The position numbers and the translations under genes were made by a program. Of a stretch of DNA of 36,246 bases, positions 22,852 to 32,071 are shown one piece after another. This stretch comes from Clostridiaceae bacterium. GTDB taxonomy: Bacteria > Bacillota > Clostridia > Lachnospirales > Lachnospiraceae. The stretch is taken from positions 1-36,246 of the forward strand of contig JAGZXV010000032.1 in assembly GCA_018378255.1 (NCBI GenBank), written 5' to 3'. A model generated the notes under the pieces. That model did not search any database and was not told the DNA's origin. It worked only from the letters and a program-made list of their open reading frames with translations. How positions within the stretch are numbered: position 1 is the first letter of the stretch; each line of letters starts with the position of its first letter.

Positions 22852-24750
22852 TCAGTCCCCTGCCGCTTCAATTCTAAGATGATACTGCGGGTCCGCACCG
22901 GTATGTCTTAACAAAATGCTGAATCTGATCTTATTGACCGGATTATCCATGGTTTTTAACAGATACAGCTGATGATCCTTTAAATCAACAGTGATCTTCA
23001 GTTTTTTACCGCCTGAAGTGCCGTAAAGCACCGCTTGCTCTCCCCGGGTCTCAGCTTTTTTCACTTCCAGCACATGCTGATATCCGTTCTCATTAAATCC
23101 CAGCTCCCCGTCCGCCAGCTCAAGTTCATGGGTAAAGTCAAAATCCGATTCAAAATGGAAAATGTAATCATAGATCCCGTCTTTCCCTCCGCTGACCGAA
23201 AAGCTATCTTCAACCCAGGTATCCTGGATTTCCACGGTTCTCGTATAATCAATTCCTTCATATACATTGACCGCCCTGGCCGTCACTTTACTGTCGTCGA
23301 AATACAGGCATTCCCCCGGGCTCACAGACGTGATATCCGTTCCATTCCAGCAGACCGTGTTGTGGGACAGCGTTTTTCTGTGCCATTCATTGCATAGCTT
23401 GGAGCGGTATCCGGCGTTGGAAAGATCTCTGGAAATCCTGTGATCCTCATACATCATTTCCACGGTCATAATGTCCGGGTGGGCATGTGACTTGCCGTTA
23501 AGGCCGTATTTCATGAATACGTTCCAGGTGTTGTTTCTCAAAATCGCAAAATTGGATTTGGGGAAACTGCAGGAACCCTTTTTCACCGGGGTAAACCTGC
23601 TGTAATCAAAGTCAATATTGAACAGCAATTGTTCTAAGCAGACCTGATTTCTGCAGTAATACGGTTCAGAAAGCGGCAAAATCGTCCTGGGCTCTTTGCA
23701 GGATTCAATGATCTTTGTTATATTTCCGATCTCGCTGTCTTCCCCTGCCGCCCTGGCCGCCGTATGATAAATGTAGCTGAATGTCTTCAAATTCAGATTG
23801 GGCCATCCATCATTTGGATTGGGCAGATACTGGTTATCGAATGCATAGGAATAAGCCTGTATGAACATATTGGTCAGAATCCTGCTGCTCTCTTCACCAA
23901 AATCATAATCATAAATCCTGCTGAACAGAAACAGATAGGAAATTCCTTCTAAAAGGAAGAAATTATAATGGATAGAGCCTTCATACCAGAAATAATCCTC
24001 AGTCACTCCCCGTTTGAGCTGCTCATGTATATTGTATTCGCTGCCAAACGTGAAATCGATCATCTCCTGATCCTGAAAGGCCAGTCCCATCACGCCGATA
24101 GCCGATAAGTTCCAGCAGCTTATATTGTGGATGCGGGTGGCCTGCGGCGCCAGAAGATGAAACATTTCCCTAAACATTTTCCGGTACACCATGTTAAGCC
24201 AATCAGGGTCCAGCTCCTCTTTTAAGATTTCTATGGCCTGCACAAAACGGATTGCCACGATGGATTCATTCAGCCCCTGGGGCATCATCTTTCCGCATCC
24301 CCACGCCATCGTATCGTAAGAACTGCAAATGTTGTTTTCTTTATTATGCAGTACGAATTCATGGTAATGAACGGCATAAAAATCCATTACCGAAACCGCA
24401 TAGTCAAAATATTTCTTCTCTTTTGTCGCTTTATAAACCACCGCGGATACCAAAGCCATGACTACCGCACGGTTTCTGTAAAAATAAGTCCAGACCCCGT
24501 CCAGAATCTCACTTTTATACACCTTGCCACAGACTTCACACCGGTGCTCATGCGGCGAATGCAGGTCAAAAATCAATCTGCCGCCGTCATCATCACAAAA
24601 GTAATAATGGCCCCATCTGCTGAGACGGTCCGGCGAATCGGAAAATTCCGGTATAAACCCGTCCACTTCCTCTTTCATCGCCTGTATGATCTGCCGGTTC
24701 TCCTCCACGGAATTGATAAGCTGGTCAAATTTTGAATTCACATATTTCAT
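22852..24750 (-). CDS. Heparinase II/III-family polysaccharide lyase (cytoplasmic)
   Basis: A 632-residue lyase with an N-terminal helical (alpha/alpha) toroid and a C-terminal beta-sandwich. Candidate active-site residues are visible: HNISCWN (208-214), DYFWYEGSIHY (252-262) and SHAHPD (421-426). Near the N-terminus is HRCEVCGKVY, with paired Cys 71 and 74 that could bind zinc. No signal peptide, so it acts on imported oligosaccharides. AAAGGT precedes the ATG by about six bases. The second lyase gene of the cluster, 31 bases after the first. The PL family (PL12, 15, 17, 21, 33 or 35) cannot be fixed by eye. Confidence 0.85.
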   Translation of the reverse strand: MKYVNSKFDQLINSVEENRQIIQAMKEEVDGFIPEFSDSPDRLSRWGHYYFCDDDGGRLIFDLHSPHEHRCEVCGKVYKSEILDGVWTYFYRNRAVVMALVSAVVYKATKEKKYFDYAVSVMDFYAVHYHEFVLHNKENNICSSYDTMAWGCGKMMPQGLNESIVAIRFVQAIEILKEELDPDWLNMVYRKMFREMFHLLAPQATRIHNISCWNLSAIGVMGLAFQDQEMIDFTFGSEYNIHEQLKRGVTEDYFWYEGSIHYNFFLLEGISYLFLFSRIYDYDFGEESSRILTNMFIQAYSYAFDNQYLPNPNDGWPNLNLKTFSYIYHTAARAAGEDSEIGNITKIIESCKEPRTILPLSEPYYCRNQVCLEQLLFNIDFDYSRFTPVKKGSCSFPKSNFAILRNNTWNVFMKYGLNGKSHAHPDIMTVEMMYEDHRISRDLSNAGYRSKLCNEWHRKTLSHNTVCWNGTDITSVSPGECLYFDDSKVTARAVNVYEGIDYTRTVEIQDTWVEDSFSVSGGKDGIYDYIFHFESDFDFTHELELADGELGFNENGYQHVLEVKKAETRGEQAVLYGTSGGKKLKITVDLKDHQLYLLKTMDNPVNKIRFSILLRHTGADPQYHLRIEAAGD

Positions 24751-24781
24751 AAGTTTTACCTTTTCATCCTCTCAGTTTCCT

Positions 24782-26776
24782 TTATGCCCGATACTCTTTT
24801 TTTGCGTCTCCCTGGCCGCAGACCCGGATTCTGACCGGTGTCACAGCCTTTTTTCCGCATTCCGGGAACGGTCCGCAGGAGAAACTGTATTCTTTATCTC
24901 CCCGCTTTACCGTAAGAGTTCCATCCGCCCACAGAACCTCTGCGCCCTCTTCCTCAAATGTAAAACATTCAAAGAAAATCTGCTCTTTTTCCATGGATGC
25001 GGATTCCAGCGCCAGGGTTTCAATAGAGGTTTTGCATACCTTATCCGGTTCCTGGGTAGTCATCACGCTGACCACCTCCTGACCGTACTGCTTCGCTTCT
25101 ATTTCCTTATCTGAAAATACCCTATAATAGATATCTCCCGTATCCATAGGATAACGGAACCTGTTTTTCCCCACTTCTTCCGCCTTCCGGTCCGTATTGG
25201 AGATCAACTGATACCTGTGAGGCTTTTCGCTTCTGCACACATCCGCAAAGATCCAGAAGGACAGCCCATCGGTGAACAAAAGCCTGCTCACCTCTTTCAT
25301 TTCCAGCGCCTTAGGATAGATTCCGGCAGTTTCCCCACGGTAGATCACCACAGAACCGTCTTCTTCCATATGGGTAACCGTTCCGCCGTATTCCATCTCG
25401 TTAAAAGCTTCGCCTTCCTGCTCCATGCGCATTTTCAAACTTTTCACATATACGTCGTTGACATCCGATGCATCGGTGAACATTCCGTCCGCCAGGATCA
25501 CATTGTGGTTATCCGGCATGATGTTCCGGTTATATCCGTCTTCACAGGTCAGATACTCGCTGCCACTGGCAAAGATATAGGACAGATTGTCCGGATGGTG
25601 GTGTGACAGGGAAAGGCAGTTAAGCCCTTCTTCCTGCAGAAGCTTAAACCCGGTCATCCACTGCTTTTTCCCGCCCGGATATCCGCACTTCATGGTGAAT
25701 ACCCTGCTGTCCCGGTTCCAGTTTTCGCGGATAGACAACAGCCCTAAATCCTCAAAATACCTCACTTTTGGAAGCAGAGAAAGCTCTTTCTCCTGAACCT
25801 CAGGATCATACCATAAAAACTCAAATGCAGCTTCCGGCAATATCCCCGGCTTTATCTTGCTGTTTGCCGCTTCTTCCATAAGAAATTCATCCGTAACCAG
25901 ATTTCCAAAAGTCTGGGCAAATCCATCGCCGTATTCCGCAGCCGTTTTATAATAGACACAGGCGGCATGTCCGCTGTATCTGTCGTGGGAATCTCCGAAA
26001 TTAAGCTGCTGTTTCAAATCCCCGCAGGACTGGTATAAACGGTAATAAAATGTATTCTTCAAATAACTGCTGCTCTTAAAATAATCGGTTCCCTCCTGTA
26101 TTTTCAGCAGATGGGCATATACAAACAGCCACATCCCACCATATCTCCAATAAGGAACCCCTTCGTAATTGGAGCCGTCCTCCGCCAGATAGGAAAATAC
26201 CCTGGCAAAGTTCTTCTTCGCCTCCTCCGTATAAACAGAAGCGCCTTCATATTCCCCTTCCAGCGCATATCCTGCCGCCGCCAGCCCGGTCATGTTAATC
26301 CAGTTGTGATTCTGGTAAAAGTTGGTGGACCAGCCTTGTCCGTATGTATCCTTTTTGTATTCATAGATAATCCCGGCATGGTGGATGATCTTTTGGGACA
26401 CGCGTTTTTTCTCTTCCTCACTTAAACAGGGTTTCAGCCAGTCATATCCTAAAGACAGGCCGAACAGAATCCAGGAAGCGGATAAATCCACATTTACCAG
26501 ATGGGCATTACCCCATTTCTCATAGGATAAAACCGCATTCATAAACCGCTTTGCATCCTGGAGATACTGCTCTTTTCCGCTTAAACGGTAAGCCAGCGCC
26601 AGGTTTACAATCGCGATTCCCATATAGGTTGTGCTCTCTTTCGGATGAACCGCAGGCAATTCTACGGCCTGATACCTGTCCGCCTGTGCCAGCAGCCGTT
26701 CATACTGTTTCTTTCTTTTTCCGGTGATCTCCGCCTGATAGCGGGATAAATCACCGATAAAAACCAGCTCATTCAT
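24782..26776 (-). CDS. Heparinase II/III-family polysaccharide lyase (cytoplasmic)
   Basis: A 664-residue lyase of the same fold as its neighbour but diverged in sequence. Key segments are YQNHNW (154-159, Asn156-His157), EGVPYWRYG (205-213, Tyr209) and SHHHPDNLSY (391-400). These match the Asn/His, Tyr and His positions used by heparinase-type lyases. I chose ATG 26776, one base after the upstream stop, with AAAGGCGG eight bases before it; a longer frame begins inside the neighbouring gene. No signal peptide. The pair suggests one enzyme for longer and one for shorter oligosaccharides, or different linkages. The polymer is not identified; hyaluronan, heparosan-like or alginate-like sugars are candidates. 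Confidence 0.87.
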   Translation of the reverse strand: MNELVFIGDLSRYQAEITGKRKKQYERLLAQADRYQAVELPAVHPKESTTYMGIAIVNLALAYRLSGKEQYLQDAKRFMNAVLSYEKWGNAHLVNVDLSASWILFGLSLGYDWLKPCLSEEEKKRVSQKIIHHAGIIYEYKKDTYGQGWSTNFYQNHNWINMTGLAAAGYALEGEYEGASVYTEEAKKNFARVFSYLAEDGSNYEGVPYWRYGGMWLFVYAHLLKIQEGTDYFKSSSYLKNTFYYRLYQSCGDLKQQLNFGDSHDRYSGHAACVYYKTAAEYGDGFAQTFGNLVTDEFLMEEAANSKIKPGILPEAAFEFLWYDPEVQEKELSLLPKVRYFEDLGLLSIRENWNRDSRVFTMKCGYPGGKKQWMTGFKLLQEEGLNCLSLSHHHPDNLSYIFASGSEYLTCEDGYNRNIMPDNHNVILADGMFTDASDVNDVYVKSLKMRMEQEGEAFNEMEYGGTVTHMEEDGSVVIYRGETAGIYPKALEMKEVSRLLFTDGLSFWIFADVCRSEKPHRYQLISNTDRKAEEVGKNRFRYPMDTGDIYYRVFSDKEIEAKQYGQEVVSVMTTQEPDKVCKTSIETLALESASMEKEQIFFECFTFEEEGAEVLWADGTLTVKRGDKEYSFSCGPFPECGKKAVTPVRIRVCGQGDAKKEYRA

Positions 26777-26777
26777 G

Positions 26778-27287
26778 TTATTGTCCGCCTTTCTGTCTTG
26801 CTTCCCGGACCGTATCCGCCAGCCCTGACAGCACTTGGTAATAGATAAGATACAATGTGGCAAATCCGAACGGCTCTCCCGGTATCAGTATAGTATCCAC
26901 CGGCAGCCCTAAAATCTGATTTAAAAGCATATTGAATCCCTGATAAGTCAGATAAACGATGCCGACCGTAAACATATTTTTGAAAATCTCAGCCAGCTTA
27001 AGCAGCGCGTTCTGCCACCCTTTTCTTTCATAATAAGACTTGTTGGTAATCCTGCCTTTTTTTACGATATCAAACATTCCATATGCAATGGGATTATAAA
27101 CAACTATGGTCACCAGACCGATTCCCACTCCCAGAAAAAAGATCAGATCAATAGGATCCCTAAATAATCCGGCCTGGGTTCCGAAACCGATGAAAAAATA
27201 ACACATCCCGGCGATCCACCATCTGAGAAGTCCGGCTTTTACATTATCAGTAAATATTTTTTTCTTCTGTCCAGTCTTTCTGCCCAT
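26778..27287 (-). CDS. 4-TM membrane protein of unknown function (169 aa)
   Basis: A basic N-terminus (MGRKTGQKKK) is followed by about four hydrophobic segments (about 23-40, 46-70, 97-120, 134-152), so it is an inner-membrane protein. I do not recognise a family; it is not clearly the YesL/DUF624 type that often sits in sugar clusters. It lies between another 4-TM gene and the first lyase in a continuous operon. Its role is probably tied to the transporter, but that is inferred from position only. Confidence 0.7.
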   Translation of the reverse strand: MGRKTGQKKKIFTDNVKAGLLRWWIAGMCYFFIGFGTQAGLFRDPIDLIFFLGVGIGLVTIVVYNPIAYGMFDIVKKGRITNKSYYERKGWQNALLKLAEIFKNMFTVGIVYLTYQGFNMLLNQILGLPVDTILIPGEPFGFATLYLIYYQVLSGLADTVREARQKGGQ

Positions 27288-27302
27288 AGTCTCTCCATTC
27301 CT

Positions 27303-27722
27303 TTACCGATGCTTTATAAGATCAATTACCAGCAATACACATGATATGAGATATACCGCAATAACGGCCATGCTGAATCCGGCCGCTTTGCTGACCGCCG
27401 CTGTTTCCAAAGACCTCTGGTTTGCTATGGCATAGCGGTAGATAGACGTCAGGTAACATCCAAATCCCGAGGTCACAACACATAAAACAGCGGTAAAAAT
27501 CTTTTCCATTATCCTGTCGCTCCTGATCCTGGTAGTCTCAAACATGGTCACCAGACCGAACAGGATAAACAAAAACATTCCAAAACCGCAGAGCTCATTT
27601 TCCAGCAAAAGCAGAGCTTTTACATGAACGCCGGTAAAAATCAATTGTACAATGGAAATAATGCGGATCAGGATATTCGCTATTGTCGTTAATTCCAAAC
27701 CTTCTACTTTTTTTCTATTCAT
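27303..27722 (-). CDS. 4-TM membrane protein of unknown function (139 aa)
   Basis: Starts at ATG 27722, which overlaps the ATPase stop (ATGAATAG), so it is coupled to the ATPase. It has four hydrophobic helices (about 14-36, 47-67, 80-100, 113-135) and little else. No family recognised. Sequence is not similar by eye to the other three small membrane proteins in this operon. Confidence 0.7.
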   Translation of the reverse strand: MNRKKVEGLELTTIANILIRIISIVQLIFTGVHVKALLLLENELCGFGMFLFILFGLVTMFETTRIRSDRIMEKIFTAVLCVVTSGFGCYLTSIYRYAIANQRSLETAAVSKAAGFSMAVIAVYLISCVLLVIDLIKHR

Positions 27723-28818
27723 CTTCTTCGCCCACTTTTGCATACAGCACTAATTGTGTAGTTTCTTTATCAAAGAAATAGATATTTTCCATTTCAAACT
27801 TTATGTAAACCTGCTGTTTCAATTCATATTCCGGCACATCCACACGGCAGACCAGTTCGGATTGTCCTGCGGTCACATATAGAATACAGTAATTCCCAAG
27901 AAATTCCTCATTCTCCAACGTTACCGGGATCACGTTCTCCCCCGGACCTTCCGCTAAAGAAAACTGTTCCGGCCGGATCCCCATAACCAGATCCTTACCG
28001 TGATAGGCTTTCAGTTTATCCACCGCATCAGGCGGCAGATTCAGCCGGTTTCCTTCGAATATAAAAGTCCCGTTTTCAATCTTTCCTTCCAGGAAATTCA
28101 TCTGCGGAGAACCGATAAATCCGGCTACGAACATATTGGACGGTTCATAATAGATCTCTTTAGGCGTTCCCACCTGCTGGATAATCCCGTCTTTCATAAC
28201 AACCATCCGGTCCGCCATGGTCATGGCCTCTGTCTGGTCATGAGTTACATAGATCGTCGTAACCCCCAGGTCCCGCTGCAGCTTAACAATCTCAGCCCTG
28301 GTGCTGGTTCTTAACTTGGCGTCCAGATTGGACAGCGGTTCGTCCATCAAAAAGACCTGAGGCTGTCTCACCACGGACCGTCCTAATGCCACCCTCTGTT
28401 TCTGGCCTCCTGACAACTGGCCCGGAAGGCGTTTCAACAAGGGTTTCAATCCTAAAATCCCCGACGCTTCCTGAACTTTATCATAGATCACCGTATCCTT
28501 CTCATGTCTGACCCTGAGGCTCATTCCCACGTTATCGTAAACCGACATGTTGCCGTATAACGCGTAATCCTGGAATACGACCGCGATATCCCGCTCCACC
28601 GGAGGGCATTTGTTGATCACCTTTCCATCCAGAATCAGTTCCCCGCCGGATATGGCTTCCAGACCTGCAATCATTCTGAGAACGGTAGATTTTCCGCAGC
28701 CGGACGGCCCTACAAACACGATAAATTCTCCGTCTTTCACATCCAGGTTAAAATCATGAACCGCGTGGAACCCATTGGAGTATATTTTATTCACATTCTT
28801 AAACTGCAAGCTGCCCAT
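27715..28818 (-). CDS. Sugar ABC transporter ATP-binding protein (MsmX/UgpC type)
   Basis: A 367-residue ATPase of the CUT1 class, the motor for sugar import. Walker A GPSGCGKST (37-45), signature LSGGQ (135-139) and Walker B VFLMDEP (155-161) are intact, and the H-loop is in YVTHDQTEAM. The C-terminal regulatory domain (about 240-367; ENVIPVTLENEEFLGNYCILYVT) is present. Lpl/Ytc systems usually share one ATPase encoded elsewhere, so an ATPase inside the cluster is notable. It is flanked on both sides by two small membrane protein genes and overlaps the next gene. Confidence 0.94.
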   Translation of the reverse strand: MGSLQFKNVNKIYSNGFHAVHDFNLDVKDGEFIVFVGPSGCGKSTVLRMIAGLEAISGGELILDGKVINKCPPVERDIAVVFQDYALYGNMSVYDNVGMSLRVRHEKDTVIYDKVQEASGILGLKPLLKRLPGQLSGGQKQRVALGRSVVRQPQVFLMDEPLSNLDAKLRTSTRAEIVKLQRDLGVTTIYVTHDQTEAMTMADRMVVMKDGIIQQVGTPKEIYYEPSNMFVAGFIGSPQMNFLEGKIENGTFIFEGNRLNLPPDAVDKLKAYHGKDLVMGIRPEQFSLAEGPGENVIPVTLENEEFLGNYCILYVTAGQSELVCRVDVPEYELKQQVYIKFEMENIYFFDKETTQLVLYAKVGEEDE

Positions 28819-28822
28819 CTTA

Positions 28823-29284
28823 TCACCTCATCTCCAGGCCTTCGCCCATACTGTCCAGTTTCTCCTGCAGCTTCTGCCTTCTGTTGATTTTGTGGATGCT
28901 GATGAATCCAGCCGCCACTAAAAGGCAGGTGCCTGCCGCATTTGCCGCCATGATTATGAACTGCCTGCTGTAAGGCTTCAGAATGAACGGTACAAATACC
29001 GCCTGGCGCAGGATCATGTAAATTCCCAGTCCGACCGCGGCAAACGCCAGTTTTTTCTCATAAATATTCATTTTAACCGCACAGGTAAATAAGGCAAACA
29101 GCATGACGATGTTGATCATAACAGCAGGCCCCATCCAAAAGCTGACTTCGATCACGTCCAGTATGCTGATTACATAGACCAGTTCAGCTACAATTGCCAA
29201 TAAGGTCAGCGAATACGATAATCCGTCTTTTTTATATAATGACACGTATGCCTTTTTTTCTTTTTCATCCATTTTACTGCTCAT
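28823..29284 (-). CDS. 4-TM membrane protein of unknown function (153 aa)
   Basis: Begins at ATG 29284, overlapping the end of the upstream gene by 11 bases. The N-terminus is charged (MSSKMDEKEKKAYVSLYKKDG) and is followed by four hydrophobic segments (about 24-44, 55-76, 83-106, 112-132) and a charged tail with a short coiled-coil-like stretch (INRRQKLQEKLDSMGEGLEMR). No family recognised. Its last codons carry the ribosome binding site of the ATPase gene, so the two are coupled. Confidence 0.7.
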   Translation of the reverse strand: MSSKMDEKEKKAYVSLYKKDGLSYSLTLLAIVAELVYVISILDVIEVSFWMGPAVMINIVMLFALFTCAVKMNIYEKKLAFAAVGLGIYMILRQAVFVPFILKPYSRQFIIMAANAAGTCLLVAAGFISIHKINRRQKLQEKLDSMGEGLEMR

Positions 29285-29825
29285 TTTCCATGCGCCCCTT
29301 CTTCTCATTTTTAACAAATGTTATGTGACTCATAGCCATCGCGATTCCATAACCGACGCAGGCAACGATCTGCAGCAGGTAAATTAAAAGTCCAATCTGA
29401 AATGTGGTAAAATGTGGTTTATAGTCTACCAGTCCCTCCAGTTTTAAATACTGGAAGTCAAGAGTTCTGTAGAATGCCTGAACTGCCTGTATATTTGTCA
29501 TCGCATATACAGCTCCTGCGCAGCAGGCTAAAAGTAAAACTTCCATAACAATCAAGGCAAACCGGTCCGGCACCTTGCTGTAAATTTCAAGTAAAAATGA
29601 AAACAAAACGATAAGTATGCCGATCAGCGCAAGCAGAAATATCTGCCTGTTAAATGTCTGAAGTACGGAATCATGGAAAAATGAAATCTGGCTGTTCTGC
29701 TTTAACTTCAGGCCAAACAGATCCTTATACTCAGTCATGAATACCAATGTAAAGATAAATACAACGACTGCCATAACCAGATATATCCCGGCAGTAATTT
29801 TCTGAGTTTTAAATATTTTCTGCAT
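29274..29825 (-). CDS. 4-TM membrane protein of unknown function (183 aa)
   Basis: Four predicted membrane helices (about 10-30, 62-82, 91-111, 143-166) with a longer outside or inside loop after the first (EYKDLFGLKLKQNSQISFFHDSVLQTFNRQ). Reads from ATG 29825, after the binding-protein gene. No family recognised. First of four small membrane proteins that surround the ATPase. A role as accessory to the importer is suggested by position alone. Confidence 0.7.
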   Translation of the reverse strand: MQKIFKTQKITAGIYLVMAVVVFIFTLVFMTEYKDLFGLKLKQNSQISFFHDSVLQTFNRQIFLLALIGILIVLFSFLLEIYSKVPDRFALIVMEVLLLACCAGAVYAMTNIQAVQAFYRTLDFQYLKLEGLVDYKPHFTTFQIGLLIYLLQIVACVGYGIAMAMSHITFVKNEKKGRMENEQ

Positions 29826-29886
29826 AATCAGCTCCCGCCTTTATCTAATAAGGGAGGAGGAATCCCCCTCCCTCAAATTAATTGTA

Positions 29887-32031
29887 TCAGTTGCCGGATG
29901 TCATCACTTCATATGCGGCCTGATAAGTTTCTTCATAAAGTTCAAGGCCTCTCTTCTCAAACTCTGCAAGGTATTCCTCATAATTCTGAGCTACCACAGT
30001 GCCGGAAGGAGCATTTCCTTTGGTTTTGTAACGTACAACATTGAACATAAATTCTACGATATCCGGTGAATCAAGGGATGTAGAATCAGAAACAGTCTCT
30101 TTCTGTCTGGATGTCAGTGAGAATACAGGTGGAATCATCTTGTAGTAATTAGGATTATCGCCTTTTATGCCCTCTCCTGCATAGGTAGCAAAGTTGGTTG
30201 TGGAGTTCTGAAGCAGCGCCCAGCCTTCAAATCCTCTTTCTGATGTATACTGGTATTCAAAACCAATTTCCTTCTGATATCCGATCGGCATCAGACAGCC
30301 CATCCAGTCTCTAAGGAATGTGGATAAATCGCCCTTGGCAACTGCGCCTGCAGTCTCAACAACCCACGGTGTGAATTTCGGATACTGGATTCCATCAGGT
30401 CCTTCGTACTTCTCGCCCTCTTCCAAAGCCATCGGAAGGCCATAGTTCTGTACAACAGCGCCTTCTTCCGTGAAGAAGTAATCCATTACCGCACATGCTC
30501 TCTGAATCTGCTCATCTGTAGAACCAGCTACGGAAATCGCCCATCCGTCAGGCTTAATCGCTCTGCCGTTGTCGATATAGTACTGCCATACGCCGTTCAC
30601 TTTTGCTACAGGAGGAAGAATAACAACGGTATCCTTATTCAGAGAATCCGATGTGGAAGAAGCGATCCAGTCATATGTCATAAATCCATAAGAAGGAGCA
30701 TCGCCTTCGTCAGTTCCCCATAAAGTAGAACGGAAATTAGTCTTATCAGTCAGTTCATAGCAGTCGGAATAGATCAGGCCTTCTGCTTCCATATCGGATA
30801 AGTAACCGAGCACATTGTAAATATCTTCTTCTGAGTATGTATACTGAACTTTTCCGTCTCCGTCGATATACCATCTGGAAAGATAGGAATCAGCGCCATG
30901 GGCTTTAATTCCGCCAAAGTAGGTGGAAAGCCTGATCAGGTCTTCACGGTAGTTGGACTGTCTCACGAACAGCGGCCATACCGCTTCTGCTTTTCCATCG
31001 GTCAGCAGTGTGGGATTTGCCTTAATACACCGCATTAAAGCGATCATCTCATCAATATCATAAGCGGCTTTTTCGCCCAGATACAGTTCAGACGGATTAT
31101 CATATTCATAATTGTCTTTGATATACTGGATCAGCGCATTGGTGAGTGTTTCACCGTTCTTCACATCCAGACCGTTCTGGATTTCGATGATGCTCTGGTC
31201 TGTCTTTTTCACCACATCAACGCCCTTTTTAGGAGTAACAGTGCCGCCGTTATCGCCGGTTCTCTTGTTGTCCCCTACATAAAAGCCGTTATAATGTACG
31301 GAAAAATCAGCCTTATCATAAGCAGCGCTTTCGTCGTCCAAAAGTTTTGTCACCCAGGTTTCCCTGATGTTAAATGTTCTGGCAAACTGATTTAATTCAG
31401 CGATATACGGAACATGGTAAATACTTCCGTCATATGCGGTAATCGCAGATTTCACTGCCGGATTGGCTTCCAAATATGCCTTAAAGTTAGGCATATATCC
31501 CTCTTCCATCTTCTCAGAAAGGTTGACAAACTTGCCTTCTGTTCCGTAGAACATGAGACGTTCTGCAATGGATTCGCCGCCAAAAATGTTAGCACCGGCA
31601 AAGTTTGAAGTAGATTCTGTCTGGATCATATCGGTAGCCTTAATATCCTGCACCGTTACGTCGGTAAACTTGCTGTTCATCTCTTTCTCAACATAGGACC
31701 ACATAGGTTTCAGCATTCCGGCTGATACTACGGTGCCGTCCGGCAGAGTCAGCGGGGATTCCTGGTTGTAGGTCATGGTTCTGGATTTATTGCCCAGCGC
31801 AAAGTTAAATTTCAGTTCCACCGTATCGGTTAAATCGGGACCGGATTTTTCTTCCCCTTTTGTTTCCTCAGTTCCCCCTGCAGCTTCCGTTGTTGCCTTA
31901 GGGGCCTCAGTTGTGCTCTGCTCTGACGCCTGCTGCGACGCCGCCTGGTCTACAACCGAAGATCCGCACCCTGTCAACGCTGATGCTGCCATCACAGCCG
32001 CCATCAAACAGCTTGTTGCTTTCTTTCTCAT
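29887..32031 (-). CDS. Extracellular solute-binding lipoprotein, large LplA type
   Basis: A 714-residue sugar-binding lipoprotein, longer than usual for the family (about 450-560). The signal ends in the lipobox SALTGC; an Ala/Ser/Thr/Glu-rich linker follows (about 25-68). The binding domain contains YNQESPLTLPDGTVV and a C-terminal GFEGWALLQNSTTNFATYAGEGIKGDNPNYYKMIPP. It has a GGAGGAAG ribosome binding site and follows the two permeases in the same operon. The extra length may reflect larger oligosaccharide ligands, which fits a lyase-linked system. Confidence 0.93.
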   Translation of the reverse strand: MRKKATSCLMAAVMAASALTGCGSSVVDQAASQQASEQSTTEAPKATTEAAGGTEETKGEEKSGPDLTDTVELKFNFALGNKSRTMTYNQESPLTLPDGTVVSAGMLKPMWSYVEKEMNSKFTDVTVQDIKATDMIQTESTSNFAGANIFGGESIAERLMFYGTEGKFVNLSEKMEEGYMPNFKAYLEANPAVKSAITAYDGSIYHVPYIAELNQFARTFNIRETWVTKLLDDESAAYDKADFSVHYNGFYVGDNKRTGDNGGTVTPKKGVDVVKKTDQSIIEIQNGLDVKNGETLTNALIQYIKDNYEYDNPSELYLGEKAAYDIDEMIALMRCIKANPTLLTDGKAEAVWPLFVRQSNYREDLIRLSTYFGGIKAHGADSYLSRWYIDGDGKVQYTYSEEDIYNVLGYLSDMEAEGLIYSDCYELTDKTNFRSTLWGTDEGDAPSYGFMTYDWIASSTSDSLNKDTVVILPPVAKVNGVWQYYIDNGRAIKPDGWAISVAGSTDEQIQRACAVMDYFFTEEGAVVQNYGLPMALEEGEKYEGPDGIQYPKFTPWVVETAGAVAKGDLSTFLRDWMGCLMPIGYQKEIGFEYQYTSERGFEGWALLQNSTTNFATYAGEGIKGDNPNYYKMIPPVFSLTSRQKETVSDSTSLDSPDIVEFMFNVVRYKTKGNAPSGTVVAQNYEEYLAEFEKRGLELYEETYQAAYEVMTSGN

Positions 32032-32071
32032 AAAATAACTTCCTCCTTCTGCCTTTTTGGCTATATTACAT

